NCBI RefSeq assembly: GCF_001017435.1
Contig: NZ_CP011371.1
Coordinates: forward strand, 1,922,001-1,986,000
Origin: Caldimonas brevitalea
GTDB lineage: Bacteria; Pseudomonadota; Gammaproteobacteria; Burkholderiales; Burkholderiaceae_C
Direction of reading: 5' to 3'
Length of the DNA: 64,000 nt
Of the stretch, positions 54,500-64,000 are shown piece by piece. The notes under the pieces were generated by a model that saw only the letters and a list, made by a program, of their open reading frames with translations, did no database searches and was not told the origin of the DNA. The position numbers and the translations under genes are program-made. Numbering within the stretch: position 1 is the first letter of the stretch; every line of letters starts with the position of its first letter.

Positions 54500-56813
54500 A
54501 ATCGAACTGGACGGCAAGAAGGTCGAGGTGCCCGAGGGCAGCATGGTCATGCATGCGGCCGAAAAGGCGGGCACCTACGTGCCGCACTTCTGCTATCACA
54601 AGAAGCTCTCGATCGCGGCGAACTGCCGCATGTGCTTGGTCGACGTCGAGAAGGCGCCCAAGCCGATGCCCGCCTGCGCCACCCCGGTGACGCAAGGCAT
54701 GATCGTGCGCACCAAGAGCGACAAGGCGGTCAAGGCCCAGCAAGGGGTGATGGAGTTTTTGCTCATCAACCACCCGCTCGACTGCCCCATCTGCGACCAG
54801 GGCGGCGAATGCCAGCTGCAAGACCTGGCCGTCGGCTACGGCGGCTCGTCGTCGCGCTACACCGAAGAAAAGCGTGTGGTGCTCGCCAAGGAAGTGAGCC
54901 CCATCGTCTCGCTGGCCGAGATGTCGCGCTGTATCCATTGCACCCGCTGCGTGCGCTTCGGCCAGGAAGTGGCCGGCGTGATGGAGCTGGGCATGATCCA
55001 CCGCGGTGAACATTCCGAGATCACCACCTTCGTCGGTGCGACGATCGACTCGGAACTGTCGGGCAACATGATCGACCTGTGCCCGGTCGGCGCCATCACC
55101 AGCAAGCCGTTCCGCTACACCGCCCGCACCTGGGAGCTGTCGCGCCGCAAGTCGGTCAGCCCGCACGACTCGACCGGCGCCAACCTGGTGGTGCAGGTCA
55201 AGGGCAGCAAGGTGATGCGTGTGCTCCCGCTCGAGAACGAAGAGGTCAACGAGTGCTGGCTCGCCGACCGTGACCGCTTCTCGTACGAGGCGCTCAACAG
55301 CGACGAACGGCTGACCATGCCGATGCTGAAGCAGGGCGGTCAGTGGAAGGCGGTCGACTGGCCGACCGCGCTCGAATACGTCGCCAACGGCCTCAAGCTG
55401 ATCAAGGCCGAGCACGGCGCTGCCGCCATCGGCGCGCTGGCCACCCCGCACAGCACCGTCGAGGAACTGCACCTGCTGGGCCAGCTGGTGCGTGGCCTCG
55501 GCAGCGAGAACATCGACTACCGCACCCGCCATGCCGACTTCGATACCAGCAGCGGCGGCGTGCGCTGGCTGGGCCTGCCGATCGCGGCGCTGTCGACCCT
55601 GCAGCGCGTGCTGGTGGTCGGCTCCTTCCTGCGCAAGGACCATCCGCTGTTCGCGCAGCGGCTGCGCCAGGCCGCGCGCCACGGTGCACAAGTGCACAGC
55701 CTGGACGCGGTCGAAGACGATTGGCTGATCACGCTGGCGAGCCGCACCACGGTGGCGCCGAGCGCGTGGCCGCAAGCGCTGGCGGCGATTGCCGCGGCGG
55801 TCGCGGCAGAGCGCGGCGTGCCGGCACCGGCCGAGGCCGAAGTGACTGATGCGGCCCGTGCCGTGGCCGCCTCGCTGTTGAGCGGCGAGCGCAAGGCTGT
55901 GCTGCTCGGCAATGCCGCCGCCCAGCATCCGCAAGCCAGCACGCTGCTGGCGCTGGCGAACTGGATCGGCGAGCAGACCGGCGCGTCGGTCGGCTACCTG
56001 ACCGAAGGGGCGAACGCCGTCGGCGCGCAACTGGTCGGTGCCGTGCCGGGCGCGGGCGGCTTCAACGCCGGCCAGATGTTGTCGCAATCGCTGAAGGCTT
56101 ATCTGCTGCTGAACGTCGAACCTGAGCTGGACGCCGCCGACGCCTTGCGCGCGGCCAAGGCCGTGCAGGGCGCCGAGATGGTCGTGGCGATGACGGCCTT
56201 CCGCACCGCGGCGGTCGAATACGCCGACGTGCTGCTGCCGATCGCGCCGTTCTCGGAAACCTCGGGCACTTACGTCAACGCCGAAGGCCGCGTGCAAAGC
56301 TTCTACGGTGTCGTGAAGCCCCAGGGCGAGACGCGGCCCGGCTGGAAGGTCCTGCGCGTGCTGGGCACCATGCTCGGCCTGCCGGGCTTCAGTGCCGAAA
56401 CCTCGGAAGAGGTGCGGGCGCAGGCGCTGGGCGACGTGGCCCAGTTGGCCAGCCGCCTGAGCAACAAGACGAATGCGGCGGTGCGCGTTGCGCCGGCAGC
56501 AACTGCGAACGCCTTGGAGCGTATCGCCGAAGTGCCGATCTACTGGAGCGACGCGATCGTGCGGCGCGCCCATTCGCTGCAGCTGACCAACGACGCCATG
56601 CCCCCGGTGGCCGGCCTGCCGGCTGCCTTGTGGGAGCGCCTGGGCCTGAAGGACGGCGACGCGGTGCGGGTCAGCCAGGGCGAGGCGTCGGCCGTGCTGC
56701 CGGCGCGCCTGGAGCGTGGTTTGCCCGCCAACACCGTGCGCGTGCCGGCGGGCCATCCGCTCACCTCGGCGCTGGGTGCGATGTTCGGCGGTCTCGACGT
56801 GGCCAAGGCCTGA
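54492..56813 (+). CDS. nuoG: NADH-quinone oxidoreductase subunit G
   Basis: 773 residues. 75-kDa subunit. The N-terminal [2Fe-2S] ferredoxin-like domain has HFCYHKKLSIAANCRMCLVD; next is the His-Cys cluster region HPLDCPICDQGGECQLQDLA and the [4Fe-4S] motif CIHCTRCVRFGQEVAG. The C-terminal two-thirds is a molybdopterin-oxidoreductase-like domain that has lost its cofactor. Length is below the about 900 residues of E. coli and usual for betaproteobacteria. Confidence 0.97.
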   Translation: MVEIELDGKKVEVPEGSMVMHAAEKAGTYVPHFCYHKKLSIAANCRMCLVDVEKAPKPMPACATPVTQGMIVRTKSDKAVKAQQGVMEFLLINHPLDCPICDQGGECQLQDLAVGYGGSSSRYTEEKRVVLAKEVSPIVSLAEMSRCIHCTRCVRFGQEVAGVMELGMIHRGEHSEITTFVGATIDSELSGNMIDLCPVGAITSKPFRYTARTWELSRRKSVSPHDSTGANLVVQVKGSKVMRVLPLENEEVNECWLADRDRFSYEALNSDERLTMPMLKQGGQWKAVDWPTALEYVANGLKLIKAEHGAAAIGALATPHSTVEELHLLGQLVRGLGSENIDYRTRHADFDTSSGGVRWLGLPIAALSTLQRVLVVGSFLRKDHPLFAQRLRQAARHGAQVHSLDAVEDDWLITLASRTTVAPSAWPQALAAIAAAVAAERGVPAPAEAEVTDAARAVAASLLSGERKAVLLGNAAAQHPQASTLLALANWIGEQTGASVGYLTEGANAVGAQLVGAVPGAGGFNAGQMLSQSLKAYLLLNVEPELDAADALRAAKAVQGAEMVVAMTAFRTAAVEYADVLLPIAPFSETSGTYVNAEGRVQSFYGVVKPQGETRPGWKVLRVLGTMLGLPGFSAETSEEVRAQALGDVAQLASRLSNKTNAAVRVAPAATANALERIAEVPIYWSDAIVRRAHSLQLTNDAMPPVAGLPAALWERLGLKDGDAVRVSQGEASAVLPARLERGLPANTVRVPAGHPLTSALGAMFGGLDVAKA

Positions 56814-56828
56814 AGTCGGAGTTGAAGC

Positions 56829-57908
56829 ATGCTTGAAACCCTCAACACTTACGGCCTCTCGACCCTCGGCGGCGCCTGGCCGGTGGTCTGGACCCTGGTC
56901 AAGATCGTCGCGCTGGTGCTGCCGCTGATGCTCTGCGTCGCCTACCTGACGCTGTGGGAGCGCAAGGCCATCGGCTGGACCCAGATTCGCCCGGGCCCCA
57001 ACCGGGTCGGCCCGCTGGGCCTGCTGCAGCCGATCGCCGATGCGGTGAAGCTGATCTTCAAGGAGATCATCCAGCCGACGGCGGCCAACAAGGGCTTGTT
57101 CTTCGTCGCGCCGATCATGACCATCATGCCGGCGCTGGCCGCCTGGGCGGTGGTGCCGTTCGGCCCCGACGTGGCGCTGTCGAACATCAACGCCGGCCTG
57201 CTGTTCCTGATGGCCATCACCTCGCTCGAGGTCTACGGCGTGATCATCGCCGGCTGGGCCTCGAACTCGAAGTACGCCTTCCTGGGCGCGCTGCGTGCGT
57301 CGGCCCAGATGGTGTCCTACGAGATCGCGATGGGCTTCGCCTTCGTCGTCGTGCTGATGGTGTCGGGCAGCCTGAACATGAGCGACATCGTCAACAGCCA
57401 GGCACACGGCTGGGCGGCCGACAAGGGGCTGACCTTCTTGTCGTGGAACTGGCTGCCGCTGCTGCCCATCTTCGTCGTCTACGTGATCTCGGGCATCGCC
57501 GAAACCAACCGCCACCCGTTCGACGTCGTCGAAGGCGAGTCGGAAATCGTCGCCGGCCACATGATCGAGTACTCGGGCATGTCGTTCGCGATGTTCTTCC
57601 TGGCCGAATACGCCAACATGATTCTGGTGTCGGCGCTCGCGTCGCTGATGTTCCTGGGCGGCTGGCTGCCGCCGGTCAACATGGCGCCGTTCACCTGGAT
57701 CGCCGACTGGCTCTGGCTCGGCATCAAGACCTTCGTCGTCGTGACGATGTTCCTGTGGGTGCGCGCCACCTTCCCCCGCTTCCGCTACGACCAGATCATG
57801 CGCCTGGGCTGGAAGATCTTCATCCCCGTCACGCTGGTCTGGCTGGTGCTGGTGGGTCTGTGGATCGTGTCGCCCTGGAACATCTGGACCTGGGTCCCCG
57901 GAAACTGA
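56829..57908 (+). CDS. nuoH: NADH-quinone oxidoreductase subunit H
   Basis: 359 residues with about eight membrane helices. NuoH links the peripheral and membrane arms and lines the quinone channel. [25 protein letters not shown] is the strongly conserved first loop, and [20 protein letters not shown] the acidic cytoplasmic loop. It follows nuoG by 15 bp. Confidence 0.98.
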   Translation: MLETLNTYGLSTLGGAWPVVWTLVKIVALVLPLMLCVAYLTLWERKAIGWTQIRPGPNRVGPLGLLQPIADAVKLIFKEIIQPTAANKGLFFVAPIMTIMPALAAWAVVPFGPDVALSNINAGLLFLMAITSLEVYGVIIAGWASNSKYAFLGALRASAQMVSYEIAMGFAFVVVLMVSGSLNMSDIVNSQAHGWAADKGLTFLSWNWLPLLPIFVVYVISGIAETNRHPFDVVEGESEIVAGHMIEYSGMSFAMFFLAEYANMILVSALASLMFLGGWLPPVNMAPFTWIADWLWLGIKTFVVVTMFLWVRATFPRFRYDQIMRLGWKIFIPVTLVWLVLVGLWIVSPWNIWTWVPGN

Positions 57909-57923
57909 CGAGGTAATCACACC

Positions 57924-58421
57924 ATGTCTGCAGTAGCTTCCATCAAGGGCTTCCTCAACAGCTTCATGCTGACGGAGCTTTTCAAGGGGCTGGCTCTGAC
58001 CGGCCGGCACTTCTTGTCGCCGCACATCACGGTGCAGTTCCCCGAGGAAAAGACACCGGCCAGCCCGCGCTTTCGCGGCCTGCACGCACTGCGCCGTTAT
58101 GAAAACGGCGAAGAGCGTTGTATCGCCTGCAAGCTGTGCGAAGCGGTGTGCCCGGCGCTCGCGATCACGATCGAGTCCGACGTGCGCGCCGACGGCACCC
58201 GCCGCACCAAGCGCTACGACATCGACCTGACCAAGTGCATCTTCTGCGGCTTCTGCGAAGAGAGCTGCCCGGTCGATTCGATCGTCGAAACGCACATCCT
58301 CGAATACCACGGCGAAAAACGCGGCGACCTCTACTTCACCAAAGAGATGCTGCTGGCCGTGGGTGACCGCTACGAGAAAGAAATCGCGGCCAACAAGGAG
58401 GCGGACGCCAAGTACCGATAA
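57924..58421 (+). CDS. nuoI: NADH-quinone oxidoreductase subunit I
   Basis: 165 residues. It carries clusters N6a and N6b: [16 protein letters not shown] and [16 protein letters not shown], two classic 8-Cys ferredoxin-type [4Fe-4S] motifs. It carries electrons between NuoG and NuoB. Confidence 0.98.
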   Translation: MSAVASIKGFLNSFMLTELFKGLALTGRHFLSPHITVQFPEEKTPASPRFRGLHALRRYENGEERCIACKLCEAVCPALAITIESDVRADGTRRTKRYDIDLTKCIFCGFCEESCPVDSIVETHILEYHGEKRGDLYFTKEMLLAVGDRYEKEIAANKEADAKYR

Positions 58422-58497
58422 GCAGCCCGCCGCTTGTCTGCGGGCTGCCTCCCACCTGCGATGCGGGGAGGCAGGCAGCCCTCAACCCGAGAAAAAC

Positions 58498-59148
58498 ATG
58501 GATACCAAGACCGCGATCTTCTATGTGTTCTCCGTGATCCTGCTGTTTTCAGCGTTTCGCGTGATCACTGCCCGCAGCACCGTCCATTCGGCGCTGTTTC
58601 TGGTGCTGGCCTTCTTCAACGCCGCCGGCGTGTGGATGCTGCTGCAGGCCGAGTTCCTGGCCATCTCGCTGGTGCTCGTCTACGTCGGCGCGGTGATGGT
58701 GCTGTTCCTGTTCGTCGTGATGATGCTCGACTTCAACGTCGACGCGGTGCGGCAGAACTTCTGGAAGCACTTCCCGGTCGCCGGGCTGATCGGCGCGGTG
58801 ATCGCGTTGGAGATGGCGGTCGTGCTGCTGGGCGGCTTCAAGCTGGTCGACGCGCCGCAAGCCACCGCCCAGGCCGTGCAGATGGGCAACACCCGTTTGC
58901 TGGGCATCGAGCTGTACAAGAACTACCTCTATCCGCTCGAAGTGGCGGCGGTCATCCTGCTGGTGGCCATCGTGGCCGCGATTGCGCTGACGATGCGCAA
59001 ACGCAAGGACTCGCGCTACATCGACCCGGCCGACCAGATCAAGGTCAAGAAGGGCGATCGCCTGCGCATTGTGCAGATGCCGGTCGAGGTCGAGACGCCT
59101 GCCGCAGCGGGCGGCCAGGCAGAAGCTTCCACTGGGGGACAGGCATGA
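58498..59148 (+). CDS. nuoJ: NADH-quinone oxidoreductase subunit J
   Basis: 216 residues with five membrane helices. The conserved region [22 protein letters not shown] forms the third helix with the pi-bulge involved in proton transfer. The C-terminal 40 residues are hydrophilic and Ala/Gly-rich ([19 protein letters not shown]), longer than the E. coli form. Start [12 protein letters not shown]. Overlaps nuoK (ATGA). Confidence 0.97.
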   Translation: MDTKTAIFYVFSVILLFSAFRVITARSTVHSALFLVLAFFNAAGVWMLLQAEFLAISLVLVYVGAVMVLFLFVVMMLDFNVDAVRQNFWKHFPVAGLIGAVIALEMAVVLLGGFKLVDAPQATAQAVQMGNTRLLGIELYKNYLYPLEVAAVILLVAIVAAIALTMRKRKDSRYIDPADQIKVKKGDRLRIVQMPVEVETPAAAGGQAEASTGGQA

Positions 59149-59453
59149 CGCTGACACTCGGACATTATTTGTCGCTGAGCGCGATCCTGTTCGCGATGGC
59201 GGTGATCGGCATCTTCATGAACCGCCGCAACCTGATCGTGCTGCTGATGGCGATCGAGCTGATGCTGCTGGCGGTCAACCTCAACTTCGTGGCCTTCTCG
59301 CATTACCTGGGCGACATGGCCGGCCAGGTGTTCGTGTTCTTCATCCTGACGGTGGCCGCCGCCGAGTCGGCGATCGGCCTGGCGATCCTGGTGGTGCTGT
59401 TCCGCAACCGCTCGACCATCGACGTCGAAGAGCTCGACACCCTCAAAGGCTAA
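59145..59453 (+). CDS. nuoK: NADH-quinone oxidoreductase subunit K
   Basis: 102 residues with three membrane helices. The conserved Glu residues in [14 protein letters not shown] and [13 protein letters not shown] take part in the central proton channel. It overlaps the nuoJ stop by four bases and ends 21 bp before nuoL. Confidence 0.98.
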   Translation: MTLTLGHYLSLSAILFAMAVIGIFMNRRNLIVLLMAIELMLLAVNLNFVAFSHYLGDMAGQVFVFFILTVAAAESAIGLAILVVLFRNRSTIDVEELDTLKG

Positions 59454-59474
59454 GCCGCGGGAGCCCATAACAAC

Positions 59475-61505
59475 ATGACGCAGCTCTCTCAAAACATGCT
59501 GGTGGCGGTGCCCTTGGCGCCGCTGGTAGGCGCCATCGTCGCGGGCCTGTTCGGCAAGGCCGTCGGCCGGCGCGGCGCTCACACCATCACCATCCTCGGG
59601 GTGTTCATCGCCTTCGTGCTGTCGGCGCTGACGCTGAACGCCGTCGTCGACGGCGCCCGCTTCAACGCCACCATCTACGAGTGGATGACGCTCGGCGACC
59701 TGAAGATGGAGATCGGCTTCCTGGTCGACGGCCTCACCGCGATGATGATGTGCGTGGTGACCTTCGTCTCGCTGATGGTGCACGTCTACACCATCGGCTA
59801 CATGGAAGAAGACCCGGGCTACCAGCGCTTCTTCTCCTACATCTCGCTGTTCACCTTCTCGATGTTGATGCTCGTGATGAGCAATAACTTCCTGCAGCTG
59901 TTCTTCGGCTGGGAGGCGGTGGGCCTGGTGTCGTATCTGCTGATCGGGTTCTGGTTCAAGAAGCCCTCGGCCGTGTTCGCCAACATGAAGGCCTTTTTGG
60001 TCAACCGGGTCGGCGACTTCGGCTTCATCCTCGGCATCGGCCTGATCGTCGCCTATGCCGGCACTCTCGACTACGCGCAAACCTTCGCGCGCGCCGGCGA
60101 GATCGCCCAGCTGACCTTCCCGGGCAGCGACTGGATGCTGATCACGGTCATCTGCATCTGTCTGTTCATCGGCGCGATGGGCAAGTCGGCCCAGTTCCCG
60201 CTGCACGTCTGGCTGCCCGACTCGATGGAAGGCCCGACGCCCATCTCGGCGCTGATCCACGCGGCCACCATGGTGACCGCGGGCATCTTCATGGTGGCCC
60301 GCATGTCGCCGCTGTTCGAACTGTCGGACGCCGCGCTCAACTTCGTGCTCGTGATCGGCGCGATCACGGCGCTGTTCATGGGCTTTCTGGGCATCATCCA
60401 GAACGACATCAAGCGGGTGGTGGCGTATTCGACGCTGTCCCAGCTGGGCTACATGACCGTGGCGCTGGGCGTGTCGGCCTACTCGGTGGCGGTGTTCCAC
60501 CTGATGACCCACGCCTTCTTCAAGGCCCTGCTGTTCCTCGGCGCCGGCTCGGTGATCATCGGCATGCACCACGATCAGGACATCCGCAACATGGGTGGCC
60601 TGCGCAAGTACATGAAGATCACCTGGATCACCTCGCTGCTGGGGTCGCTGGCGCTGATCGGCACGCCGTTCTTCTCGGGCTTCTACTCGAAGGACAGCAT
60701 CATCGAGGCGGTGCACGCGAGCCATCTGCCCGGTGCCGGTTTTGCCTACTTCGCGGTGGTGCTGGGCGTGTTCGTCACCGCGTTCTATTCGTTCCGGATG
60801 TATTTCCTGGTGTTCCACGGCGAAGAGCGCTTCCGCCACAAGCCCTTCCCGCCGGAAGACGACGAGGCGCACGCCGATGGTCATCACGACCACGATCATG
60901 TGCACGAGCCGCACGAGTCACCGGCCGTCGTCACGGTGCCGCTGCTGCTGCTGGCGATCCCGTCGGTGGTGATCGGTTATTTCACGCTCGGGCCGCTGGT
61001 CCACGGCAGCTTCTTCGCCGACGCCATCACCGTCGACGCGACCAAACATCCTGCGATGGCTGAGCTGCAGTCGCACTTCCATGGCGCGATGGCGATGGGC
61101 CTGCATGGCTTCATGACGGCGCCGTTCTGGCTCGCGCTGGCCGGTGTGGTCACCGCCTACGTGTTCTACATGCTCAAGCCGGCCATCCCGACGATGCTGC
61201 GGCAGCGCCTCGGCTTCCTCGTCCGCATCATGGAAAACAAGTACTACATGGACTGGATCAACGAGAACATCGTTGCGGCCGGTGCCCGGCTGCTCGGCCG
61301 TGGCCTGTGGAAGGGCGGCGACGTGGGCCTGATCGACGGCGTGGTCGTCAACGGCTCGGCCAAGCTGGTCGGCCTGACCGCCTCGGTGGTGCGCTTGTTC
61401 CAGTCCGGCTACATCTATCACTATGCGCTGGTGATGATCGTCGGCATCTTCGCGCTGCTGACCTGGCAGCTGTGGCCCTTCCTGCAGTCGTTCGTGACGC
61501 GCTGA
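59475..61505 (+). CDS. nuoL: NADH-quinone oxidoreductase subunit L
   Basis: 676 residues. Largest antiporter-like membrane subunit, with about 16 helices and the long lateral helix. FFGWEAVGLVSYLLIGFW contains the key Glu, and IGAMGKSAQFPLHVWLPDSMEGPTPISALIHAATMV the Lys and channel His. Between two helices near residues 455-480 is a loop with eight His and several acidic residues (EAHADGHHDHDHVHEPHE). It follows nuoK by 21 bp. Confidence 0.97.
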   Translation: MTQLSQNMLVAVPLAPLVGAIVAGLFGKAVGRRGAHTITILGVFIAFVLSALTLNAVVDGARFNATIYEWMTLGDLKMEIGFLVDGLTAMMMCVVTFVSLMVHVYTIGYMEEDPGYQRFFSYISLFTFSMLMLVMSNNFLQLFFGWEAVGLVSYLLIGFWFKKPSAVFANMKAFLVNRVGDFGFILGIGLIVAYAGTLDYAQTFARAGEIAQLTFPGSDWMLITVICICLFIGAMGKSAQFPLHVWLPDSMEGPTPISALIHAATMVTAGIFMVARMSPLFELSDAALNFVLVIGAITALFMGFLGIIQNDIKRVVAYSTLSQLGYMTVALGVSAYSVAVFHLMTHAFFKALLFLGAGSVIIGMHHDQDIRNMGGLRKYMKITWITSLLGSLALIGTPFFSGFYSKDSIIEAVHASHLPGAGFAYFAVVLGVFVTAFYSFRMYFLVFHGEERFRHKPFPPEDDEAHADGHHDHDHVHEPHESPAVVTVPLLLLAIPSVVIGYFTLGPLVHGSFFADAITVDATKHPAMAELQSHFHGAMAMGLHGFMTAPFWLALAGVVTAYVFYMLKPAIPTMLRQRLGFLVRIMENKYYMDWINENIVAAGARLLGRGLWKGGDVGLIDGVVVNGSAKLVGLTASVVRLFQSGYIYHYALVMIVGIFALLTWQLWPFLQSFVTR

Positions 61506-61521
61506 GCGAGGGTAGAACAAC

Positions 61522-62991
61522 ATGAATCTTCTGAGCCTCGCGATCTGGACGCCCATCGTCATCGGCTGCGTCCTGCTGACCTTCAACCGCCCGCAGCTGG
61601 CCGGCACCGTGCGCTGGCTGGCGCTGATCGGCGCGCTGGTCAGCTTCGCCATCACCTTGCCGCTGCTGAGCGGCTTCGACACCGGCAGCGCCGCGATGCA
61701 GTTCGTCGAGAACGCACCGTGGATCGCGCGCTTCAACGCGCGTTACCACCTCGGCGTCGACGGCCTGTCGGTGTGGTTCGTGCTGCTGACCGCTTTCATC
61801 ACGGTGATCGTCGTGATCGCCGGCTGGGAGGTCATCACCGAACGCGTCAACCAGTACATGGGCGCCTTCTTGATCCTGTCCGGCCTGATGGTCGGCGTGT
61901 TCTCGGCGCTCGACGGCCTGCTGTTCTACGTGTTCTTCGAAGCGACCCTGATCCCGATGTACATCATCATCGGCATCTGGGGCGGCCCGCGGCGCGTCTA
62001 CGCGGCCTTCAAGTTCTTCCTGTACACGCTGCTCGGCTCGCTGCTGATGCTGGTCGCGCTGGTCTATCTGTACTACCAGTCGCGCAGCTTCGACATCCAG
62101 ACCTGGCACACGATGCGCATCGGCCTCGACGCGCAGAAGCTGCTGTTCGGCGCCTTCTTCCTGGCGTTCGCGGTCAAGGTGCCGATGTGGCCGGTGCACA
62201 CCTGGCTGCCCGACGCCCACGTCGAGGCGCCCACCGGCGGCTCGGTGGTGCTGGCGGCCATCATGCTGAAGCTCGGCGCCTACGGCTTCTTGCGCTTCTC
62301 GCTGCCGATCGCCCCCGATGCGAGCCGCGAGCTGACCTGGATCATCGTGGCGCTGTCGCTGGTCGCGGTGGTCTACATCGGCCTGGTGGCGCTGGTGCAG
62401 CAAGACATGAAAAAGCTGGTGGCGTACTCGTCGATCGCCCACATGGGCTTCGTGACGCTGGGCTTCTTCATGTTCAACGAGCTGGGCATGTCGGGCGCCA
62501 TCGTGCAGATGGTCTCGCACGGTTTCGTCTCGGGCGCGATGTTCCTGTGCATCGGCGTGCTCTACGACCGCGTGCACTCGCGGGAGATCGCCTCCTACGG
62601 CGGTGTTGCCAACACGATGCCCAAGTTCGCCGCCTTCGCGGTGTTGTTCGCGATGGCCAACTGCGGCCTGCCGGGCACCGCCGGTTTCGTCGGCGAGTGG
62701 ATGGTGATCCTGGGCACCGTGAAGAACAACTTCTGGCTCGGCGCGCTGGCCGCCACGACGCTGATCTTCGGTGCCGGCTACACCTTGTGGATGGTCAAGC
62801 GGGTCTATTTCGGCCCGGTCGCCAACGACGACGTGGCCGCGCTGCAAGACCTGAACGCACGCGAGTTCGTGATGCTCGCGGTGCTGGCCGTCGCGGTCTT
62901 GTGGATGGGCCTCTATCCCAAGCCTTTCACCGACGTCATGCACCACTCGGTCGTCAACCTGCTGCAGCACGTGGCCCAACCGAAGCTCTGA
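61522..62991 (+). CDS. nuoM: NADH-quinone oxidoreductase subunit M
   Basis: 489 residues with about 14 membrane helices. Antiporter-like proton-pumping subunit: YVFFEATLIPMYIIIGIWGG carries the essential Glu, and FAVKVPMWPVHTWLPDAHVEAP the essential Lys. Start MNLLSLAIWTPI. It follows nuoL by 16 bp. Confidence 0.98.
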   Translation: MNLLSLAIWTPIVIGCVLLTFNRPQLAGTVRWLALIGALVSFAITLPLLSGFDTGSAAMQFVENAPWIARFNARYHLGVDGLSVWFVLLTAFITVIVVIAGWEVITERVNQYMGAFLILSGLMVGVFSALDGLLFYVFFEATLIPMYIIIGIWGGPRRVYAAFKFFLYTLLGSLLMLVALVYLYYQSRSFDIQTWHTMRIGLDAQKLLFGAFFLAFAVKVPMWPVHTWLPDAHVEAPTGGSVVLAAIMLKLGAYGFLRFSLPIAPDASRELTWIIVALSLVAVVYIGLVALVQQDMKKLVAYSSIAHMGFVTLGFFMFNELGMSGAIVQMVSHGFVSGAMFLCIGVLYDRVHSREIASYGGVANTMPKFAAFAVLFAMANCGLPGTAGFVGEWMVILGTVKNNFWLGALAATTLIFGAGYTLWMVKRVYFGPVANDDVAALQDLNAREFVMLAVLAVAVLWMGLYPKPFTDVMHHSVVNLLQHVAQPKL

Positions 62992-63008
62992 CCTGACGAG
63001 GCCACAAG

Positions 63009-64000
63009 ATGAACGAAATGAACTGGCTCGCGATCTACCCCGAGATCCTGCTGCTCGCGCTGACCTGCGTCATCGCGATGGTGGATCTGTTCGTCAAGCA
63101 TCCGCAGCGTGCGCCGACCTACTGGCTGACGGTGTTCTCGCTGGTCGCCGTCGGCGCCCTGCAGCTCTCCTACATCGGCGACACGCGCACGGTGTACGGC
63201 ATGAACCGCATGGTCGTCAGCGACCCGATGGGCAATTTGCTCGAGTTCTTCGCCACCATCGCCACGCTGGTGTCGCTGGTGTACGCCCGGCCTTACGCGG
63301 CCGAGCGCGGCATGCTCAAGGGTGAGCTGTTCACGCTCAGCCTGTTCTCGCTGCTGGGCATCATGCTGCTGATCTCGGCCAACAACTTCCTGACCATCTA
63401 CCTGGGCCTGGAGTTGATGACGCTGTCGCTGTATGCGCTGGTCGCCTTGCGTCGTGACCATGCCGGGGCGACCGAGGCGGCGATGAAGTACTTCGTGCTG
63501 GGCGCGCTGGCCTCGGGCTTCTTGCTGTACGGCCTGTCGATGATGTACGGCGCGACTTCGTCGCTCGACATCCCGACCGTGCTGGCGCGCATCAACGCCG
63601 GCAACATCAACGAGCAGGTGCTGGTGTTCGGCATCGTCTTCGTGGTCGCGGGCCTGGCCTTCAAGCTGGCCGCCGTGCCGTTCCACATGTGGGTGCCCGA
63701 CGTCTACCAGGGCGCTCCCACCGGCGTCACGCTGCTGATCTCGGGCGCACCCCAGCTGGCTGGCTTCGCGATGGCGATCCGTTTGCTGGTCGACGGCATG
63801 TACGGTCTGGCCGAGCAGTGGCAGCACATGCTGATCGTGTTGGCGGTGGCCTCGCTGGTGGTGGGCAACCTTGCCGCGATCGCGCAGACCAATCTGAAGC
63901 GCATGCTGGCCTATTCGACGATTGGCCAGATGGGCTTCATGCTGCTGGGCCTGTCGTGTGGTGTCGTCACCGGCAACACCGCGTCGGCCGGCAACGCCTA
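63009..64000 (+). CDS. nuoN: NADH-quinone oxidoreductase subunit N (cut by window end)
   Basis: At least 330 residues, open to the window edge. Antiporter-like subunit of the membrane arm. The ATG at 63009 encodes MNEMNWLAIYPEILLLAL; TIYLGLELMTLSLYALVALRR carries the conserved Glu, and VVAGLAFKLAAVPFHMWVPDVYQGAPTG the conserved Lys and channel region. It is the last standard gene of the nuo operon, 17 bp after nuoM. Confidence 0.97.
   Translation, partial: MNEMNWLAIYPEILLLALTCVIAMVDLFVKHPQRAPTYWLTVFSLVAVGALQLSYIGDTRTVYGMNRMVVSDPMGNLLEFFATIATLVSLVYARPYAAERGMLKGELFTLSLFSLLGIMLLISANNFLTIYLGLELMTLSLYALVALRRDHAGATEAAMKYFVLGALASGFLLYGLSMMYGATSSLDIPTVLARINAGNINEQVLVFGIVFVVAGLAFKLAAVPFHMWVPDVYQGAPTGVTLLISGAPQLAGFAMAIRLLVDGMYGLAEQWQHMLIVLAVASLVVGNLAAIAQTNLKRMLAYSTIGQMGFMLLGLSCGVVTGNTASAGNA

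Noticed and set aside
54417..58310. 1297-codon minus-strand ORF
   Set aside because: It lies antisense to nuoG, nuoH and nuoI, which carry intact motifs. Its composition (His, Arg, Gly, Gln, Ala) is typical of shadows in high-GC DNA.

Overview
The window is a 64 kb stretch of high-GC chromosome from a betaproteobacterium, most likely order Burkholderiales (Rubrivivax/Leptothrix/Caldimonas-like). The inference rests on gene order and content: dapA-bamC, secG-tRNA-Leu-nuoA..N, a small Trp-rich TIGR04438-type protein, a PabB-PabC fusion, and a nasT/nrtABD nitrate unit. No insertion sequence, prophage, CRISPR array or defence island was seen. Nearly all genes are housekeeping or conserved accessory genes, and most long antisense ORFs are GC-rich shadows.

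Layout. 0-5.7 kb: end of an unrecognised gene, a small Ala/Pro lipoprotein with a strong terminator, then a minus-strand series (MFS transporter, 50-aa membrane protein, methyltransferase, dapA, bamC, MBL hydrolase). 5.9-10.7 kb: parE, a GNAT acetyltransferase, and parC (topoisomerase IV). 10.7-14.9 kb: a Trp-rich phasin-like protein, dsbB and ridA on the minus strand, divergent from comEC. 14.9-23.7 kb: a circularly permuted ATP-grasp / alpha-E / transglutaminase operon, facing a minus-strand MoxR / DUF58 / TgpA-like transglutaminase / MltB operon. 23.8-36.2 kb: a deacetylase, VOC protein, class I fumarase, acetyl-CoA synthetase, PabBC fusion, cytochrome c, Trp-rich protein, ilvD with a divergent LysR regulator, and lgt. 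36.4-40.7 kb: a nitrate/nitrite ABC transporter (nrtD, nrtB, nrtA) read leftwards, with nasT upstream. 40.9-49.1 kb: tsaD, hsp20, a periplasmic binding protein, rpsO-pnp, a quinone oxidoreductase, tpiA and secG. 49.4-64 kb: tRNA-Leu(GAG) and the complete-order NADH dehydrogenase I operon nuoA to nuoN, with nuoN cut by the window end.

The most informative regulatory finding lies between nasT and nrtA. Reading leftwards there is an NtrC-like dyad, a well-spaced sigma-54 -24/-12 element, two stem-loops whose hexaloops both carry A at position 1 and G at position 4 (the ANTAR target pattern), and an intrinsic terminator with seven T. This predicts control by nitrogen status at initiation and by NasT antitermination in the leader. 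No NasS sensor gene and no nitrate reductase gene lies beside it.

The most unusual structural feature is a 59-bp direct repeat (one mismatch, period 148 bp) that duplicates the start of the alpha-E gene. It leaves an orphan 52-codon ORF with a ribosome-binding site ahead of the functional start. A 30-codon ORF overlapping the start of nuoG is a second possible translational-coupling device. All functional calls come from reading the sequence and family knowledge; no database search was run.
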